Shown here: in pieces, positions 45,669 to 57,509 of the stretch
Layout of the letters: every line of letters begins with the position of its first letter
Numbering within the stretch: position 1 is the stretch's first letter
NCBI RefSeq assembly: GCF_021554725.1
Contig: NZ_JAIZDP010000001.1
Span: 62,001-126,000, forward strand
DNA length: 64,000 nt
From: Sinomonas notoginsengisoli
GTDB lineage: Bacteria > Actinomycetota > Actinomycetes > Actinomycetales > Micrococcaceae
Direction: 5' to 3'
The notes under the pieces: model-generated
Database searches by the model: none
Seen by the model: the letters and a program-made list of their open reading frames with translations, nothing else
Told to the model about the DNA's origin: nothing
Made by a program: the position numbers and the translations under genes

Positions 45669-45674
45669 TAACGT
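45669..45674 (+). promoter_or_regulatory. -10 element, leaderless start of KimA-like gene
   Basis: TAACGT ends six bases before the GTG at 45681. Only 30 bases separate it from the opposing -10, so the -35 regions must interleave. Confidence 0.45.
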
Positions 45675-45680
45675 GTCAGG

Positions 45681-47654
45681 GTGCTGACGATTCTGAATTC
45701 GGCCAAGCGCGTGATCGTGGGCCGTGCCCTGCGCAATGACCGGCTCGCGCACACGCTCCTGCCAAAGCGGATCGCGCTGCCGATCTTCGCGTCGGACGCG
45801 CTCTCCTCGGTGGCATACGCACCGGACGAGATCTTCCTCACCCTCGCCCTCGCAGGCGTGTCCGCGATCGAGTTCTCGCCCTGGGTCGGGCTCGCCGTCA
45901 TGCTCGTCCTCGTCACTGTCGTCGCCTCGTACCGGCAGAACGTGCACGCCTATCCGTCAGGAGGGGGAGACTACGAGATCGCCACCGAGAACCTCGGCAG
46001 ATTCGCCGGCCTCACGGTGGCGAGCGCCCTCCTCGTCGACTACGTCCTCACAGTCGCGGTGTCGATCTCCTCGGCCGCCACCTACCTGACCACGGCGGTC
46101 CCGTCGCTGCACGGGACGCAGACCGTGATCGCCGTGGTCGCCGTCGTGGTCCTCGCGCTGGTGAACCTGCGCGGTATCCGCGAGGCGGGCACGGTCTTCG
46201 CCGTGCCGACCTACCTCTTCATGCTCTCCATCCTTGGGATGACCGCCGTTGGCGTGGTGCAGTGGCTCACCGGCACGCTGACCCCGTCCCAGAGCGCCGG
46301 CCTCACGATCGTCCCCACACCGGAGTTCGACCAGGGCCTCGTGGGCCTGGCCGGCGGGTTCCTCCTCCTACGTGCCTTCTCCTCCGGCGCGGCGGCACTC
46401 ACCGGCGTCGAGGCCATCAGCAACGGTGTGCCCAACTTCCGCCCGCCCAAGAGCAAGAACGCGGCAACGACGCTGCTCTTGCTCGGCGCGGTCGCTGCGT
46501 CGATGCTGGCCGGCATCATCTTCCTCGCGAACGCCACCCGTGTTCACCTCGTCCAGGACCCCGCGACGGAGCTCCTCAAGGACGGCCAGCCCCTCACGGG
46601 CGACTACATCCAGACCCCCGTCATCGGCCAGATCGCCGACTCGGTCTTCGGTGGGGGAAGCATCCCCTTCTATATCGTGGTCGCTGCCACGGGTGTGATT
46701 CTCGTCTTCGCGTCCAACACCGCCTTCAACGGCTTCCCGGTCCTCGGCTCGATTCTCGCCCAGCACGGCTACCTCCCGCGCCAGCTGCGCACGAGGGGCG
46801 ACCGACTAGCCTTCAGCAACGGCGTGCTCGCACTCGCTGCCGGAGCGATCGTCCTCATCGTCGCCTTCGATGCCGACGTCACCCGGCTCATCCAGCTGTA
46901 CATCGTCGGAGTGTTCGTCTCGTTCACCATGAGCCAGCTCGGCATGATCCGGCACTGGACGCGCGAGCTCAGGCGGGTCAAGGACCGCGGAGTCCGCGTG
47001 CGGATGAAGCGCTCGCGCGTGATCAACACGATCGGCTTCGCCATGACAGGCACGGTACTGGTCATCGTCCTCATCACGAAGTTCGAGCACGGTGCCTGGA
47101 TTGCGCTGCTCGCCATGTTCGCGATCTTCCTCATCATGTGGAGCATTCAGGCGCACTACACGAACGTCGCCCGCGAGCTGGCCGTGGGCGACGACCCTTC
47201 TGCCCGGGCCCTGCCGAGCCGGGTCCACGCCGTCCTGCTTGTCTCGCACGTGCGTAAGCCAGTGTTGCGCGCGCTCGCCTATGCGCGCGCTTCGCGCCCC
47301 TCGAGGCTTGACGCGGTCACCGTGGACATCAGCCCGGAGGAGACGGCCCAGACGGTGGCCGACTGGGAGAAGCTGGAGATCCCCGTTCCTCTGACCGTTC
47401 TGGCGAGCCCCTACCGCGAGACCGTCACCCCGCTGATGGAATACATCCGCAGCACGCGACGCGACTCCCCACGCGACCTGATCGTCGTGTACATCCCCGA
47501 GTATGTGGTGGGCAAGTGGTGGGAGCAGCTCGTGCACAACCAGACGGCGCTGCGGATCAAGACCCGCCTCCACTTCGAGCCTGGCGTCATGGTGGCATCG
47601 GTGCCGTGGCAGCTGAAGTCGAGTGAGGAAGCCAGGAGGCTCCAGGAACTGTGA
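45681..47654 (+). CDS. KimA-like APC-superfamily potassium/amino acid permease
   Basis: A 657-residue permease of the amino acid-polyamine-organocation superfamily with about 12 membrane helices (about 35-460) and a cytoplasmic C-terminal domain of about 190 residues. The first helix segment SDALSSVAYAPDEI (about 38-51) matches the pattern of the KimA/KUP-like potassium importers. The C-terminal domain resembles a universal-stress-type fold, also as in KimA. Divergence from two TrkA-type regulators supports potassium as substrate; this is inference. The GTG start is supported by a -10 hexamer. The stop overlaps the methyltransferase start in GTGA. Confidence 0.85.
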   Translation: MLTILNSAKRVIVGRALRNDRLAHTLLPKRIALPIFASDALSSVAYAPDEIFLTLALAGVSAIEFSPWVGLAVMLVLVTVVASYRQNVHAYPSGGGDYEIATENLGRFAGLTVASALLVDYVLTVAVSISSAATYLTTAVPSLHGTQTVIAVVAVVVLALVNLRGIREAGTVFAVPTYLFMLSILGMTAVGVVQWLTGTLTPSQSAGLTIVPTPEFDQGLVGLAGGFLLLRAFSSGAAALTGVEAISNGVPNFRPPKSKNAATTLLLLGAVAASMLAGIIFLANATRVHLVQDPATELLKDGQPLTGDYIQTPVIGQIADSVFGGGSIPFYIVVAATGVILVFASNTAFNGFPVLGSILAQHGYLPRQLRTRGDRLAFSNGVLALAAGAIVLIVAFDADVTRLIQLYIVGVFVSFTMSQLGMIRHWTRELRRVKDRGVRVRMKRSRVINTIGFAMTGTVLVIVLITKFEHGAWIALLAMFAIFLIMWSIQAHYTNVARELAVGDDPSARALPSRVHAVLLVSHVRKPVLRALAYARASRPSRLDAVTVDISPEETAQTVADWEKLEIPVPLTVLASPYRETVTPLMEYIRSTRRDSPRDLIVVYIPEYVVGKWWEQLVHNQTALRIKTRLHFEPGVMVASVPWQLKSSEEARRLQEL

Positions 47655-49024
47655 GCGCATCGCGAGAGACGCCCCTGCCCGAGGACGGTCGCCCGCAGGA
47701 TCGCGTCGTCGAGCTGCACCTTGGGCCGGTGGCCCACGGCGGGCATGTGGTGGCACGCCACGAGGGCCGCGTCGTGTTCGTCCGCCACGGCATACCGGGC
47801 GAGGTGGTACGCGCGGAACTGACCGACGCGGAGCCGGACGCCAAGTTCTGGCGGGCGGACGTCGTCGAGGTCCTCGAGCCCTCCCCGCACCGGCGCGAGC
47901 ACGTGTGGAATCTCGCCGACTCGTTGCTCGCCCATGCCCACGGGCGGCTGCCCGTGGGGGGCGCCGAGTTCGGCCACATCGCGCTGGCCGAGCAGCGGCA
48001 CCTCAAAGAGGCGGTGATCCGCGAGCAGCTCCTGAGGCTCGCAGGCCTCGAGCGGGACGTCGAGGTCGAGCCCGTATCTCTCAGCGAGGACGCGGACGAC
48101 GCCGGCGGGCTGGCGTGGCGGACGCGCTGCAGCTTCGCCGTCACGGGGGACGGGCGGCTCGCGATGCATGCCCACCGTTCGGAGACGCTCATCCCAGTGC
48201 AGCGCATGCCTCTCGCAACGCAGGAGATCAACGACCTCCGGCTTTGGGAGCTCGACCTGCGCGGCGTCGAGCGGCTCGAGGTCGCCGCCCCTGCCTCGGG
48301 GTCGGCGCCGCTGATCGTGTTCACGCTCGCCGACGGGGTGGCACCCTCGGCGCTCACGGACGTCCTCGCCCGTCTCGACCCCTCCGTCTCCGCCAGCGCG
48401 GCCGGAGCCGGCAGTGCCACGTCTCCGCTGACGGTGCGTGGGCGCGGGTCAGTCTCCGAGCACGTGCTCGGCCACCGGTACACGGTGAGAGGGGAGGGAT
48501 TCTGGCAGATCCACCGCCGCGCGCCCGAGACGCTCGTCACGGCAGCGCTGGAGGCCCTTGACGGCACCCTCACGCCGGGCGCCCAAGTCGCCGACCTCTA
48601 CGCGGGGGCCGGGCTCTTCACCGCCCCGCTAGCCTCGGCGGTGGGGCCTGGCGGCCATGTGCTCTCGGTCGAGGGAGCTCCGGGGACGAGCCGCGACGCG
48701 CGCCGTACGTTCAAGCGTCAGCCCGAGGTCGCCGTCGTCCAGGGGCGCGTGGAACGGGTTCTCCGCCAGCACGGCGGCGAGGGTTCCTTCGACGCTGTCG
48801 TCCTGGATCCACCGCGAGCCGGGGCCGGCCGCCAGGTCGTGCACCAGCTCGTCGACGCAGCACCGCGTGCCGTTGCCTACGTCGCGTGCGATCCGGCCTC
48901 CTTCGCGCGGGACATGGGTTGGTTCCGCAAGGCTGGCTGGCGCCTCGAGAGCCTGAGGGCCTTCGACCTCTACCCCATGACCCATCATGTCGAGACTGTT
49001 GCGCTCCTCCGGCCGCCCGTCTGA
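47651..49024 (+). CDS. TrmA/RumA-type RNA (uracil-5-)-methyltransferase
   Basis: A 457-residue SAM-dependent methyltransferase of the TrmA/RlmD family, methylating C5 of uridine in tRNA or rRNA. An N-terminal TRAM-like domain (about 15-70) is followed by the SAM-binding VADLYAGAGLFTAPLA (about 315-330). The motif LDPPRAGAGRQVV (about 391) and the catalytic cysteine in YVACDPASFARD (about 413) follow. The cysteine cluster that binds iron-sulfur in RlmD is absent. The GTG start overlaps the permease stop by four bases. Confidence 0.9.
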   Translation: MSASRETPLPEDGRPQDRVVELHLGPVAHGGHVVARHEGRVVFVRHGIPGEVVRAELTDAEPDAKFWRADVVEVLEPSPHRREHVWNLADSLLAHAHGRLPVGGAEFGHIALAEQRHLKEAVIREQLLRLAGLERDVEVEPVSLSEDADDAGGLAWRTRCSFAVTGDGRLAMHAHRSETLIPVQRMPLATQEINDLRLWELDLRGVERLEVAAPASGSAPLIVFTLADGVAPSALTDVLARLDPSVSASAAGAGSATSPLTVRGRGSVSEHVLGHRYTVRGEGFWQIHRRAPETLVTAALEALDGTLTPGAQVADLYAGAGLFTAPLASAVGPGGHVLSVEGAPGTSRDARRTFKRQPEVAVVQGRVERVLRQHGGEGSFDAVVLDPPRAGAGRQVVHQLVDAAPRAVAYVACDPASFARDMGWFRKAGWRLESLRAFDLYPMTHHVETVALLRPPV

Positions 49025-49036
49025 GGTCATTCGGGT

Positions 49037-49042
49037 CTAGGA
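49037..49042 (+). promoter_or_regulatory. Candidate -10 element of acnA
   Basis: TAGGAT would place the transcription start near 49049 and give a leader of about 107 bases. An ATG at 49051 opens a 15-codon reading frame that ends at 49098 inside the palindrome. Confidence 0.35.
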
Positions 49043-49084
49043 TGGGCGGCGATGAGCACGGCCTCGCAGCCGGGACGCACAGCG

Positions 49085-49100
49085 GTTAGGCATGCCTAAC
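49085..49100. promoter_or_regulatory. 16-bp palindrome upstream of acnA (iron-box-like)
   Basis: A perfect palindrome GTTAGGCATGCCTAAC, 55 bases before the acnA start. The TTAGG ... CCTAA halves resemble DtxR/IdeR-type iron boxes, but the spacer is four bases rather than the nine of the 19-bp consensus. Aconitase needs iron, so iron control is plausible but not shown. Confidence 0.55.
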
Positions 49101-49155
49101 TAGCACCGTCCAGAGGCCGGGACAAAGATGGCAGTGTTGCGAGAGGAGTCCTGCA

Positions 49156-51993
<2,838 letters not shown>

Positions 51994-52010
51994 CGCAGTA
52001 ACGTGTTAGC

Positions 52011-52046
52011 GCCGAAGGGCCCTACCGGAAGGTAGGGCCCTTCGGC
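52011..52046 (+). terminator. Perfect 16-bp terminator of acnA
   Basis: Arms 52011-52026 and 52031-52046 pair perfectly around a GGAA tetraloop; core GAAGGGCCCT. It lies 17 bases past the acnA stop. Confidence 0.85.
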
Positions 52047-52104
52047 GTCTATGCGTCCGGAGGCGTTACAGTGGTTCGTGCACGTTTCGAACAAGGAGTC
52101 GCCC

Positions 52105-54096
52105 TTGGGCATTTTGGAGTCCATCGAGGGTCCGAAGGACCTCGCCAGTCTCAGCGCTGGGGAGCTCGAGGCCTTGGCCGAGGAGATTCGGCAGTTCCTG
52201 ATCCGCAATGTCGCCCAGACCGGCGGCCATCTCGGCCCGAACCTGGGCGTTGTCGAGCTGACGCTCGCGCTCCACCGCACCTTCGAGTCTCCTCGGGACA
52301 GCATCCTGTTCGACACCGGGCACCAGTCGTACGTGCACAAGCTCCTCACCGGCCGCAAGGACTTCTCCACCCTGCGGCAGCAGGGGGGCATGTCCGGCTA
52401 CCCGTCGCGCGCCGAGAGCGAACACGACATCCTCGAGTCCTCCCACGCCTCCTCGTCCCTCTCCTGGGCGGACGGGATCTCACGTGCCCGCAGGCTCACC
52501 GGCCAGGGGGACCGGTACACGGTCGTCGTGGTGGGCGACGGTGCCCTCACCGGCGGCATGGCGTGGGAAGCCCTGAACAACATTGCGTCGGACAAGGACC
52601 GCCGCGTGGTGATCGTGGTCAACGACAACGGCCGCTCCTACGCCCCGACGGTGGGCGGCCTCGCGGACTACCTCGCTTCCCTGCGCACAGCGATCGACAA
52701 GGTGCGGACCACACCCGCGTACGAGGGCATGCTGGACCTTGCGAAGAAGCGCCTGCAGAACGGCGGACCCTTCGGACAGTTCGTCTACAGGGGACTGCAT
52801 GCCACCAAGAAGGGCATCAAGGACTGGTGGGCGCCCCAGGGCATGTTCGAGGACCTCGGACTCAAATACGTGGGGCCTGTCGACGGGCACGACCAGCGCG
52901 CCCTCGAGGAGGCCCTCGCGACGGCGAAGAACTTCGCCGGGCCGGTGATCGTGCACGCGATCACGGAGAAGGGCCACGGTTACGCGCCGGCGCGCAACCA
53001 CGAGGCGGACCAGTTCCATGCGGTCGGTGTCATCGACCCGGAGACTGGCCAGCCCGCGGCTGCCGGCGGGGGGACCTCGTGGACGTCGGTGTTCGCGGAT
53101 GAGATCGCGAAGATCGCCGACGAGCGCGACGACGTCGTGGGCATCACCGGGGCCATGCTCATCCCCGTGGGCCTCAACACGTTCGCCGAGCGTCATCCGG
53201 ACCGGGTCATCGATGTCGGCATCGCGGAGCAGCACGCGGTCGCAAGCGCCGCAGGCCTCGCGTTCGGCGGGCTCCACCCGGTGGTCGCTGTCTACGCGAC
53301 GTTCCTCAACCGCGCCTACGACCAGCTCCTCATGGACGTCGCCCTCCACAAGGCCGGCGTGACCCTCGTGCTGGACCGTGCGGGAGTCACCGGGCCGGAC
53401 GGCGCGAGCCATCACGGCCAGTGGGACATGGCGCTCGTCCAGAACGTGCCGGGGCTGCACCTGGCCGCGCCACGCGACGCGACACGGCTGCGCGAGGAGC
53501 TCCGCGAGGCGATTGCGGTCGACGACGCCCCGACGGTCGTGCGGTTCTCGAAGGGGACCGTCGGTCCCGAGACGGAGGCCGTTGAACGCCTCGACGACGG
53601 CGTGGACGTGCTCGCGCGCACTGGCCACCCCACGGGTCGGGAGACGCCGGACACGGGCCCGGACGTCCTGCTCGTCGCGGTCGGCGCGATGAGCGATCTC
53701 GCGCTCGACGTCGCCCGTCGGCTCGACCACCAGGGCATCAGCTCGACCGTCGTGGATCCGCGCTGGGTCCTGCCTGTCCCGCGGAGCATCATCCGCCTCG
53801 CAGCGGAGCACCGGATCGTGGTGTGCCTCGAGGACGGCGTGCGTGCGGGCGGGGTCGGCTCGCGGATCCGCCAGGAGATGCGCGCGGCCGGGGTAGACAC
53901 GGCCCTGAACGAGGTGGGACTCCCGGTCGAGTTCCTCGACCACGGGACCCGAGCGCAGGTGCTGGCCCGCGTGGGCCTGACGGCGCAGCAGGTGGCCCAC
54001 GACATCGTGGCCCAGGTGCTCGGCACGAAGGTCCCCTTCGCGCGGCCGCTGCCCGGCCAGGCGACTCCTACCACCGGCACGATCCCGCAGCTCTGA
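52105..54096 (+). CDS. dxs: 1-deoxy-D-xylulose-5-phosphate synthase
   Basis: First enzyme of the MEP isoprenoid pathway, joining pyruvate and glyceraldehyde 3-phosphate with thiamine diphosphate. It has 663 residues. TPP-binding motifs are [13 protein letters not shown] (about 72-84) and [16 protein letters not shown] (about 150-165). The transketolase-like domain has [15 protein letters not shown] (about 370-384). The TTG at 52105 is chosen because AAGGAG ends six bases before it and the family N-terminus ([12 protein letters not shown]) begins there. A TACAGT at 52067-52072 may be the -10. The DUF402 gene follows after two bases. Confidence 0.96.
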   Translation: MGILESIEGPKDLASLSAGELEALAEEIRQFLIRNVAQTGGHLGPNLGVVELTLALHRTFESPRDSILFDTGHQSYVHKLLTGRKDFSTLRQQGGMSGYPSRAESEHDILESSHASSSLSWADGISRARRLTGQGDRYTVVVVGDGALTGGMAWEALNNIASDKDRRVVIVVNDNGRSYAPTVGGLADYLASLRTAIDKVRTTPAYEGMLDLAKKRLQNGGPFGQFVYRGLHATKKGIKDWWAPQGMFEDLGLKYVGPVDGHDQRALEEALATAKNFAGPVIVHAITEKGHGYAPARNHEADQFHAVGVIDPETGQPAAAGGGTSWTSVFADEIAKIADERDDVVGITGAMLIPVGLNTFAERHPDRVIDVGIAEQHAVASAAGLAFGGLHPVVAVYATFLNRAYDQLLMDVALHKAGVTLVLDRAGVTGPDGASHHGQWDMALVQNVPGLHLAAPRDATRLREELREAIAVDDAPTVVRFSKGTVGPETEAVERLDDGVDVLARTGHPTGRETPDTGPDVLLVAVGAMSDLALDVARRLDHQGISSTVVDPRWVLPVPRSIIRLAAEHRIVVCLEDGVRAGGVGSRIRQEMRAAGVDTALNEVGLPVEFLDHGTRAQVLARVGLTAQQVAHDIVAQVLGTKVPFARPLPGQATPTTGTIPQL

Positions 54097-54098
54097 CC

Positions 54099-54737
54099 AT
54101 GGCCCCCGTGGACATGGGGCAGGGTGGAGCCCAAGGGCAGCCCGCGTGGCCGATCCTGCCCACGGCCGCCGGCGAGACGCCGCGTCCCGGGGAGCTCGTC
54201 GTCGCCCGGAACCGCAAATGGGACGGTACCGGGCACTGGGTCGTTCCCGGCTTCCACGTGGGCGAGGACGAGTACGGCTGGTGGGTGTACCAGGGCCGCG
54301 GCGAGTTCATCTCGCGGCCCGGCGCGGCCCTGCACACGCGCTCGGACGCCGTCCTGCTGATTCCCCGCGCGGGCGGATTCGCCGCGACCTTCTACGACGA
54401 GAGCAACCCGGGGGATTTCCGTGTCTACGTGGACCTCGCGTGGGACCTCTCGTGGCACCGGATTGGCGAACCTGCAGGGCCGGCTCATCCTGGGGTGGTC
54501 GAATTCCACATGGTCGACATGGACCTGGACGTGATCCGGTCCGCGCGCCGCGGGGTCTTCGTGGACGACGAGGACGAGTTTGCCGAGCACGCCGCATCGA
54601 TGGCGTACCCGGGAGAACTCATGGACGCGGTCCGTGCCGAGTGTGGCCGCCTCGAGGCAGCTGTGCTCGCCGGTACGGGCCCATTCAACGGAGTCTCTGA
54701 CGCCTGGATGGCGCTGGGACGGAAGGAGCACACATGA
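54099..54737 (+). CDS. DUF402 family protein
   Basis: A 212-residue protein of the DUF402 family (FomD/Ntdp-like), whose known members are nucleoside di- or triphosphate phosphatases with a divalent metal. Typical acidic residues are in YDESNPGDFRVYVDLAWD (about 107-124) and HMVDMDLDVIRS (about 138-149), followed by the DEDEFAEHA helix. The start is ATG at 54099, two bases after the dxs stop; an ATG at 54114 is possible. Its stop overlaps the next start in ATGA. The link with dxs is positional only. Confidence 0.82.
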   Translation: MAPVDMGQGGAQGQPAWPILPTAAGETPRPGELVVARNRKWDGTGHWVVPGFHVGEDEYGWWVYQGRGEFISRPGAALHTRSDAVLLIPRAGGFAATFYDESNPGDFRVYVDLAWDLSWHRIGEPAGPAHPGVVEFHMVDMDLDVIRSARRGVFVDDEDEFAEHAASMAYPGELMDAVRAECGRLEAAVLAGTGPFNGVSDAWMALGRKEHT

Positions 54738-55291
54738 GCTACGCGCGCCTGTATCGCCGCCACGAGGACGGTACCCTCGAGTTCCGGGAGGCCTGGCACG
54801 ATGTGGAGGCGGGTCAGTTCGTGGTCAACCACGGCACCGTCGGCCATCAGTCCTCAACCGAGGAGACGGACGACGTCGATGCTTCCACCGCCGAGGGCCT
54901 GCTGGCAGCCTTCGAGGAGCAGTGCGCCGAGGACGGGTACGGGCCCATTCCGGAGGCCGAACTCTGGCGTGTTGTGGCACAGTTTGCGCTCAAGACCACG
55001 GATGGGACGGACCGTGACCGCTCGCTCGAGCGCCAGGCCGTCCAGGCGCTCTCGGCCCACCTCGCATGGCGGGGGCTTGGAACGGTCGAGCGCAGCTCGA
55101 TCGGCGGCGGCCGGCTCACCATTTTCATGACATGCGTCGACGCGAACAAGGCCGTGGCGGCCGTGAAGACGTGTCTGCGGGAGGCCACCAGCGACTTCAC
55201 CAAGCTCTCGATTGCCGTCGCGCCGGCCACCGATCCCGAGGCGTTCAAGCTCAAGCACGCACCCGCCGGTGTGCGCGCATTCTCGCTCTGA
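54734..55291 (+). CDS. Unknown protein, DUF402-coupled
   Basis: A 185-residue soluble protein that I do not recognise. The first 50 residues, with FREAWHDVEAGQFVVNHGTVGHQ, recall WGR-type small beta domains. The second half looks like an alpha/beta domain, with a strand-rich GGRLTIFMTCVD segment and a helix with KAVAAVKTCLREA. It has no signal peptide and no membrane segment. The start overlaps the DUF402 stop by four bases, so the pair is co-translated, probably with dxs as a three-gene unit. Confidence 0.7.
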   Translation: MSYARLYRRHEDGTLEFREAWHDVEAGQFVVNHGTVGHQSSTEETDDVDASTAEGLLAAFEEQCAEDGYGPIPEAELWRVVAQFALKTTDGTDRDRSLERQAVQALSAHLAWRGLGTVERSSIGGGRLTIFMTCVDANKAVAAVKTCLREATSDFTKLSIAVAPATDPEAFKLKHAPAGVRAFSL

Positions 55292-55323
55292 AATCCCTAG
55301 CCATGGAGCGGGAGGCCGCGGGT

Positions 55324-55329
55324 TAGGCT
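55324..55329 (+). promoter_or_regulatory. -10 element, leaderless start of aldo/keto reductase gene
   Basis: TAGGCT ends six bases before the ATG at 55336. Confidence 0.5.
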
Positions 55330-55335
55330 GGCACC

Positions 55336-56313
55336 ATGACTGACTACCGCCGTCTCGGCCATTCCGGCCTGACCGTCTCGACCGTCGGCCTCGGCTGCAA
55401 CAACCTTGGCCGGGCGAACACCCCTACAGAGACGCAGGAGGGGACGGACGCCGTGGTGCGCGCGGCGCTCGATGCGGGGATCACGCTGTTCGATGTCGCC
55501 GACACCTACGGCAAGACGCCCGGGCTGAGCGAGGAGATGCTCGGGAAGGCGTTGGCCGGCCGGCGTGACGATGTGGTGATCGCCACCAAATTCGGCATGG
55601 ACATGCACGGCGCCAACGGCCATGACTTCGGCGCCCGAGGGTCCCGCCGCTACATCCGTAAGGCCATCGAAGCCTCCCTGCGCAGGCTCGGCACGGACTG
55701 GGTCGACCTCTACCAATTCCATACCCCGGATCCGCAGACCCCGATCGAGGAGACCCTCTCGGCGCTCGATGACCTCGTCCACGAGGGCAAGGTCCGCTAC
55801 ATCGGCCACTCGAACCGCTCGGGATGGCAGATCGCCGAGGCCGAGTTCGTGGCGCGCATCGGCGGGTACACCCCGTTCATCTCCAGCCAGAACCATTACA
55901 ACCTGCTCGACAGGCGGGCCGAGCTTGAGGTGACCGAGGCCGCCGAGGCCTATGGGCTCGGCGTCCTGCCGTATTTCCCGCTCGCGAACGGCCTGCTCAC
56001 GGGCAAGTACTCGCGGGGGACGGCACCGGAAGGCTCGCGCCTCTCCCACACCCGCACCAACCTCGTGTACGACGCCGACTGGGACCAGCTCGATAAGTTC
56101 TCCGCGTTCTCCGAGGAGCGCGGCCTCACAGAGCTCGAGGTGGCCTTCTCCTGGCTCGCCGCGCAGCCCTCGGTGGCCAGCGTGATCGCGGGCGCCACCA
56201 TGCCGGAGCAGATCCGCGAGAATGCCGAGGCGACGTCCTGGGACCCGAGCGAGGAGGACCTCGCCGAGCTCGACGACATCTTCCCCCAAACACCGCGTAT
56301 CGCACTCTTCTGA
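55336..56313 (+). CDS. Aldo/keto reductase
   Basis: A 325-residue NADPH-dependent oxidoreductase of the AKR superfamily, closest in look to YghZ/voltage-channel beta-like members. The catalytic tetrad is visible: D in LFDVADTYG (about 48), Y in the same motif (about 53), K in VIATKFGM (about 81) and H in YQFHTPD (about 128). The cofactor-binding C-terminal segment is SVIAGATMPEQIRENAEA. The substrate is unknown. The leaderless start is supported by the -10 hexamer. The nucleoside hydrolase follows after 12 bases and is probably co-transcribed. Confidence 0.92.
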   Translation: MTDYRRLGHSGLTVSTVGLGCNNLGRANTPTETQEGTDAVVRAALDAGITLFDVADTYGKTPGLSEEMLGKALAGRRDDVVIATKFGMDMHGANGHDFGARGSRRYIRKAIEASLRRLGTDWVDLYQFHTPDPQTPIEETLSALDDLVHEGKVRYIGHSNRSGWQIAEAEFVARIGGYTPFISSQNHYNLLDRRAELEVTEAAEAYGLGVLPYFPLANGLLTGKYSRGTAPEGSRLSHTRTNLVYDADWDQLDKFSAFSEERGLTELEVAFSWLAAQPSVASVIAGATMPEQIRENAEATSWDPSEEDLAELDDIFPQTPRIALF

Positions 56314-56325
56314 ACGGCCCACGCG

Positions 56326-57396
56326 ATGCACGACGCCGCCCGTCCAGTGCCGCACGAACCCCATCGCGACCCGGTGGCGATCCTCATGGACTGCGACACC
56401 GGGATCGACGACGCTCTCGCGCTGCTCTACCTGTGCAGCCAGCCTCACGTTGAGCTTGTCGCCGTCACGAGCACGCCGGGCAACGTCGATGCGGACCATG
56501 TGGCAGCGAACAATCTGGCGCTCCTCCAGCTGTGTGGCCGCGGAGACGTTCCCGTAGCGATCGGGGCGCGGTCGCCGCTCGAGATCCCCCTCGTCACGAC
56601 GCCCGAGACCCATGGGCCCCAGGGAATCGGCTATGCCGAGCTGCCGCTGGCGCGCCGCGCGCCCGAGCCGTGTGACGCCGTCGAGATCTGGATCGAGGCC
56701 GCGCGCGCCCGCCCGGGGGAGCTGACCGCGCTCGTCACGGCCCCGCTGACGAACTTCGCCCTCGCACTGCGGGCGGAGCCCCGCCTGCCCGAGCTGCTCG
56801 GCGGCGTCGTGATCATGGGCGGCGCCTACTTCTACCAGGGAAATACGACCCCCACTGCCGAGTGGAACACGCATGTGGATCCGCACGCCGCTGCCGAGGT
56901 GTTCGCGGCCTTCGCAGGCCAGCCCGAGGAGCGTCTGCCGACCGTGTGCGCGCTTGAGACCACCGAGCGGATCGAGATGCATCCGGAGCACCTCGCGGCG
57001 CTCGCCGAGGTGGCCGGGTGCTCCGAGCCGGAGCTGGTCCTGCCCGAGCAGCCCGAGGGACTGCGCAGTAGGGCCTCGAACCGCCTCGTGCGGCAGGTCA
57101 GCGATATGCTGCGGTTCTACTTCGAGTTCCACCGGCACTACGACCAGGGCTACGTGGCCCACGTGCACGACTACTTCGCCGCGAGCGTCGCCGCGGGCAC
57201 TGCTCGGTACGCTGCCCGGACGGCCACCGTGCACGTCGAGACGCACGCCCCCCGGCTTATGGGCACCACTGTGGCCGACTACCGCGGGCTGTGGGACGAG
57301 CCGGCCAACGCGCGGATCGTGAGCGAGAACCATCCGGACGAGGCGTTCGCAGAACTCGTCTCCTCGCTCGGGTCCCTCGCGCACCGGGTGGACTAG
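56326..57396 (+). CDS. Nucleoside hydrolase
   Basis: A 356-residue member of the inosine-uridine preferring nucleoside hydrolase family, splitting ribonucleosides into base and ribose. The calcium-binding signature DCDTGIDDA is at 22-30 (D24, D28 and D29 expected ligands). Other family segments are AVTSTPGNV (about 46-54) and TALVTAPLTNFALAL (about 136-150), with GNTTPTAEWNTHVDP (about 173-187) matching the N-x-x-x-E-x-N-x-x-x-D/P pattern of the active site. The start is ATG at 56326; the ribosome site is poor and an internal GTG at 56374 is possible. It is followed after 113 bases by the genes of an ECF transporter. Confidence 0.92.
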   Translation: MHDAARPVPHEPHRDPVAILMDCDTGIDDALALLYLCSQPHVELVAVTSTPGNVDADHVAANNLALLQLCGRGDVPVAIGARSPLEIPLVTTPETHGPQGIGYAELPLARRAPEPCDAVEIWIEAARARPGELTALVTAPLTNFALALRAEPRLPELLGGVVIMGGAYFYQGNTTPTAEWNTHVDPHAAAEVFAAFAGQPEERLPTVCALETTERIEMHPEHLAALAEVAGCSEPELVLPEQPEGLRSRASNRLVRQVSDMLRFYFEFHRHYDQGYVAHVHDYFAASVAAGTARYAARTATVHVETHAPRLMGTTVADYRGLWDEPANARIVSENHPDEAFAELVSSLGSLAHRVD

Positions 57397-57399
57397 ACT
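57394..57399 (+). promoter_or_regulatory. Candidate -10 element of the ECF operon
   Basis: TAGACT overlaps the stop codon of the nucleoside hydrolase. Transcription would start near 57406 and give a leader of about 100 bases with small hairpins (GGCGG/CCGCC and GGCA/TGCC). No known riboswitch was recognised. Confidence 0.35.
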
Positions 57400-57509
57400 C
57401 TCCTGTGCGCCCGGCGGTCCGGGCATCCGCCGAGGTGACATAGGCGGCACGGCAGATTCTGCCCACCCGAGAAGAACCTGAAAGCACTCGCAAAGGACGT
57501 GCCCTGGCC

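Noticed and set aside
57470-57509. Thiamine (TPP) riboswitch before the ECF operon, suggested by GAACCTGA
   Set aside because: The matching CTGAGA element and the helices around it are missing; one short match is expected by chance.
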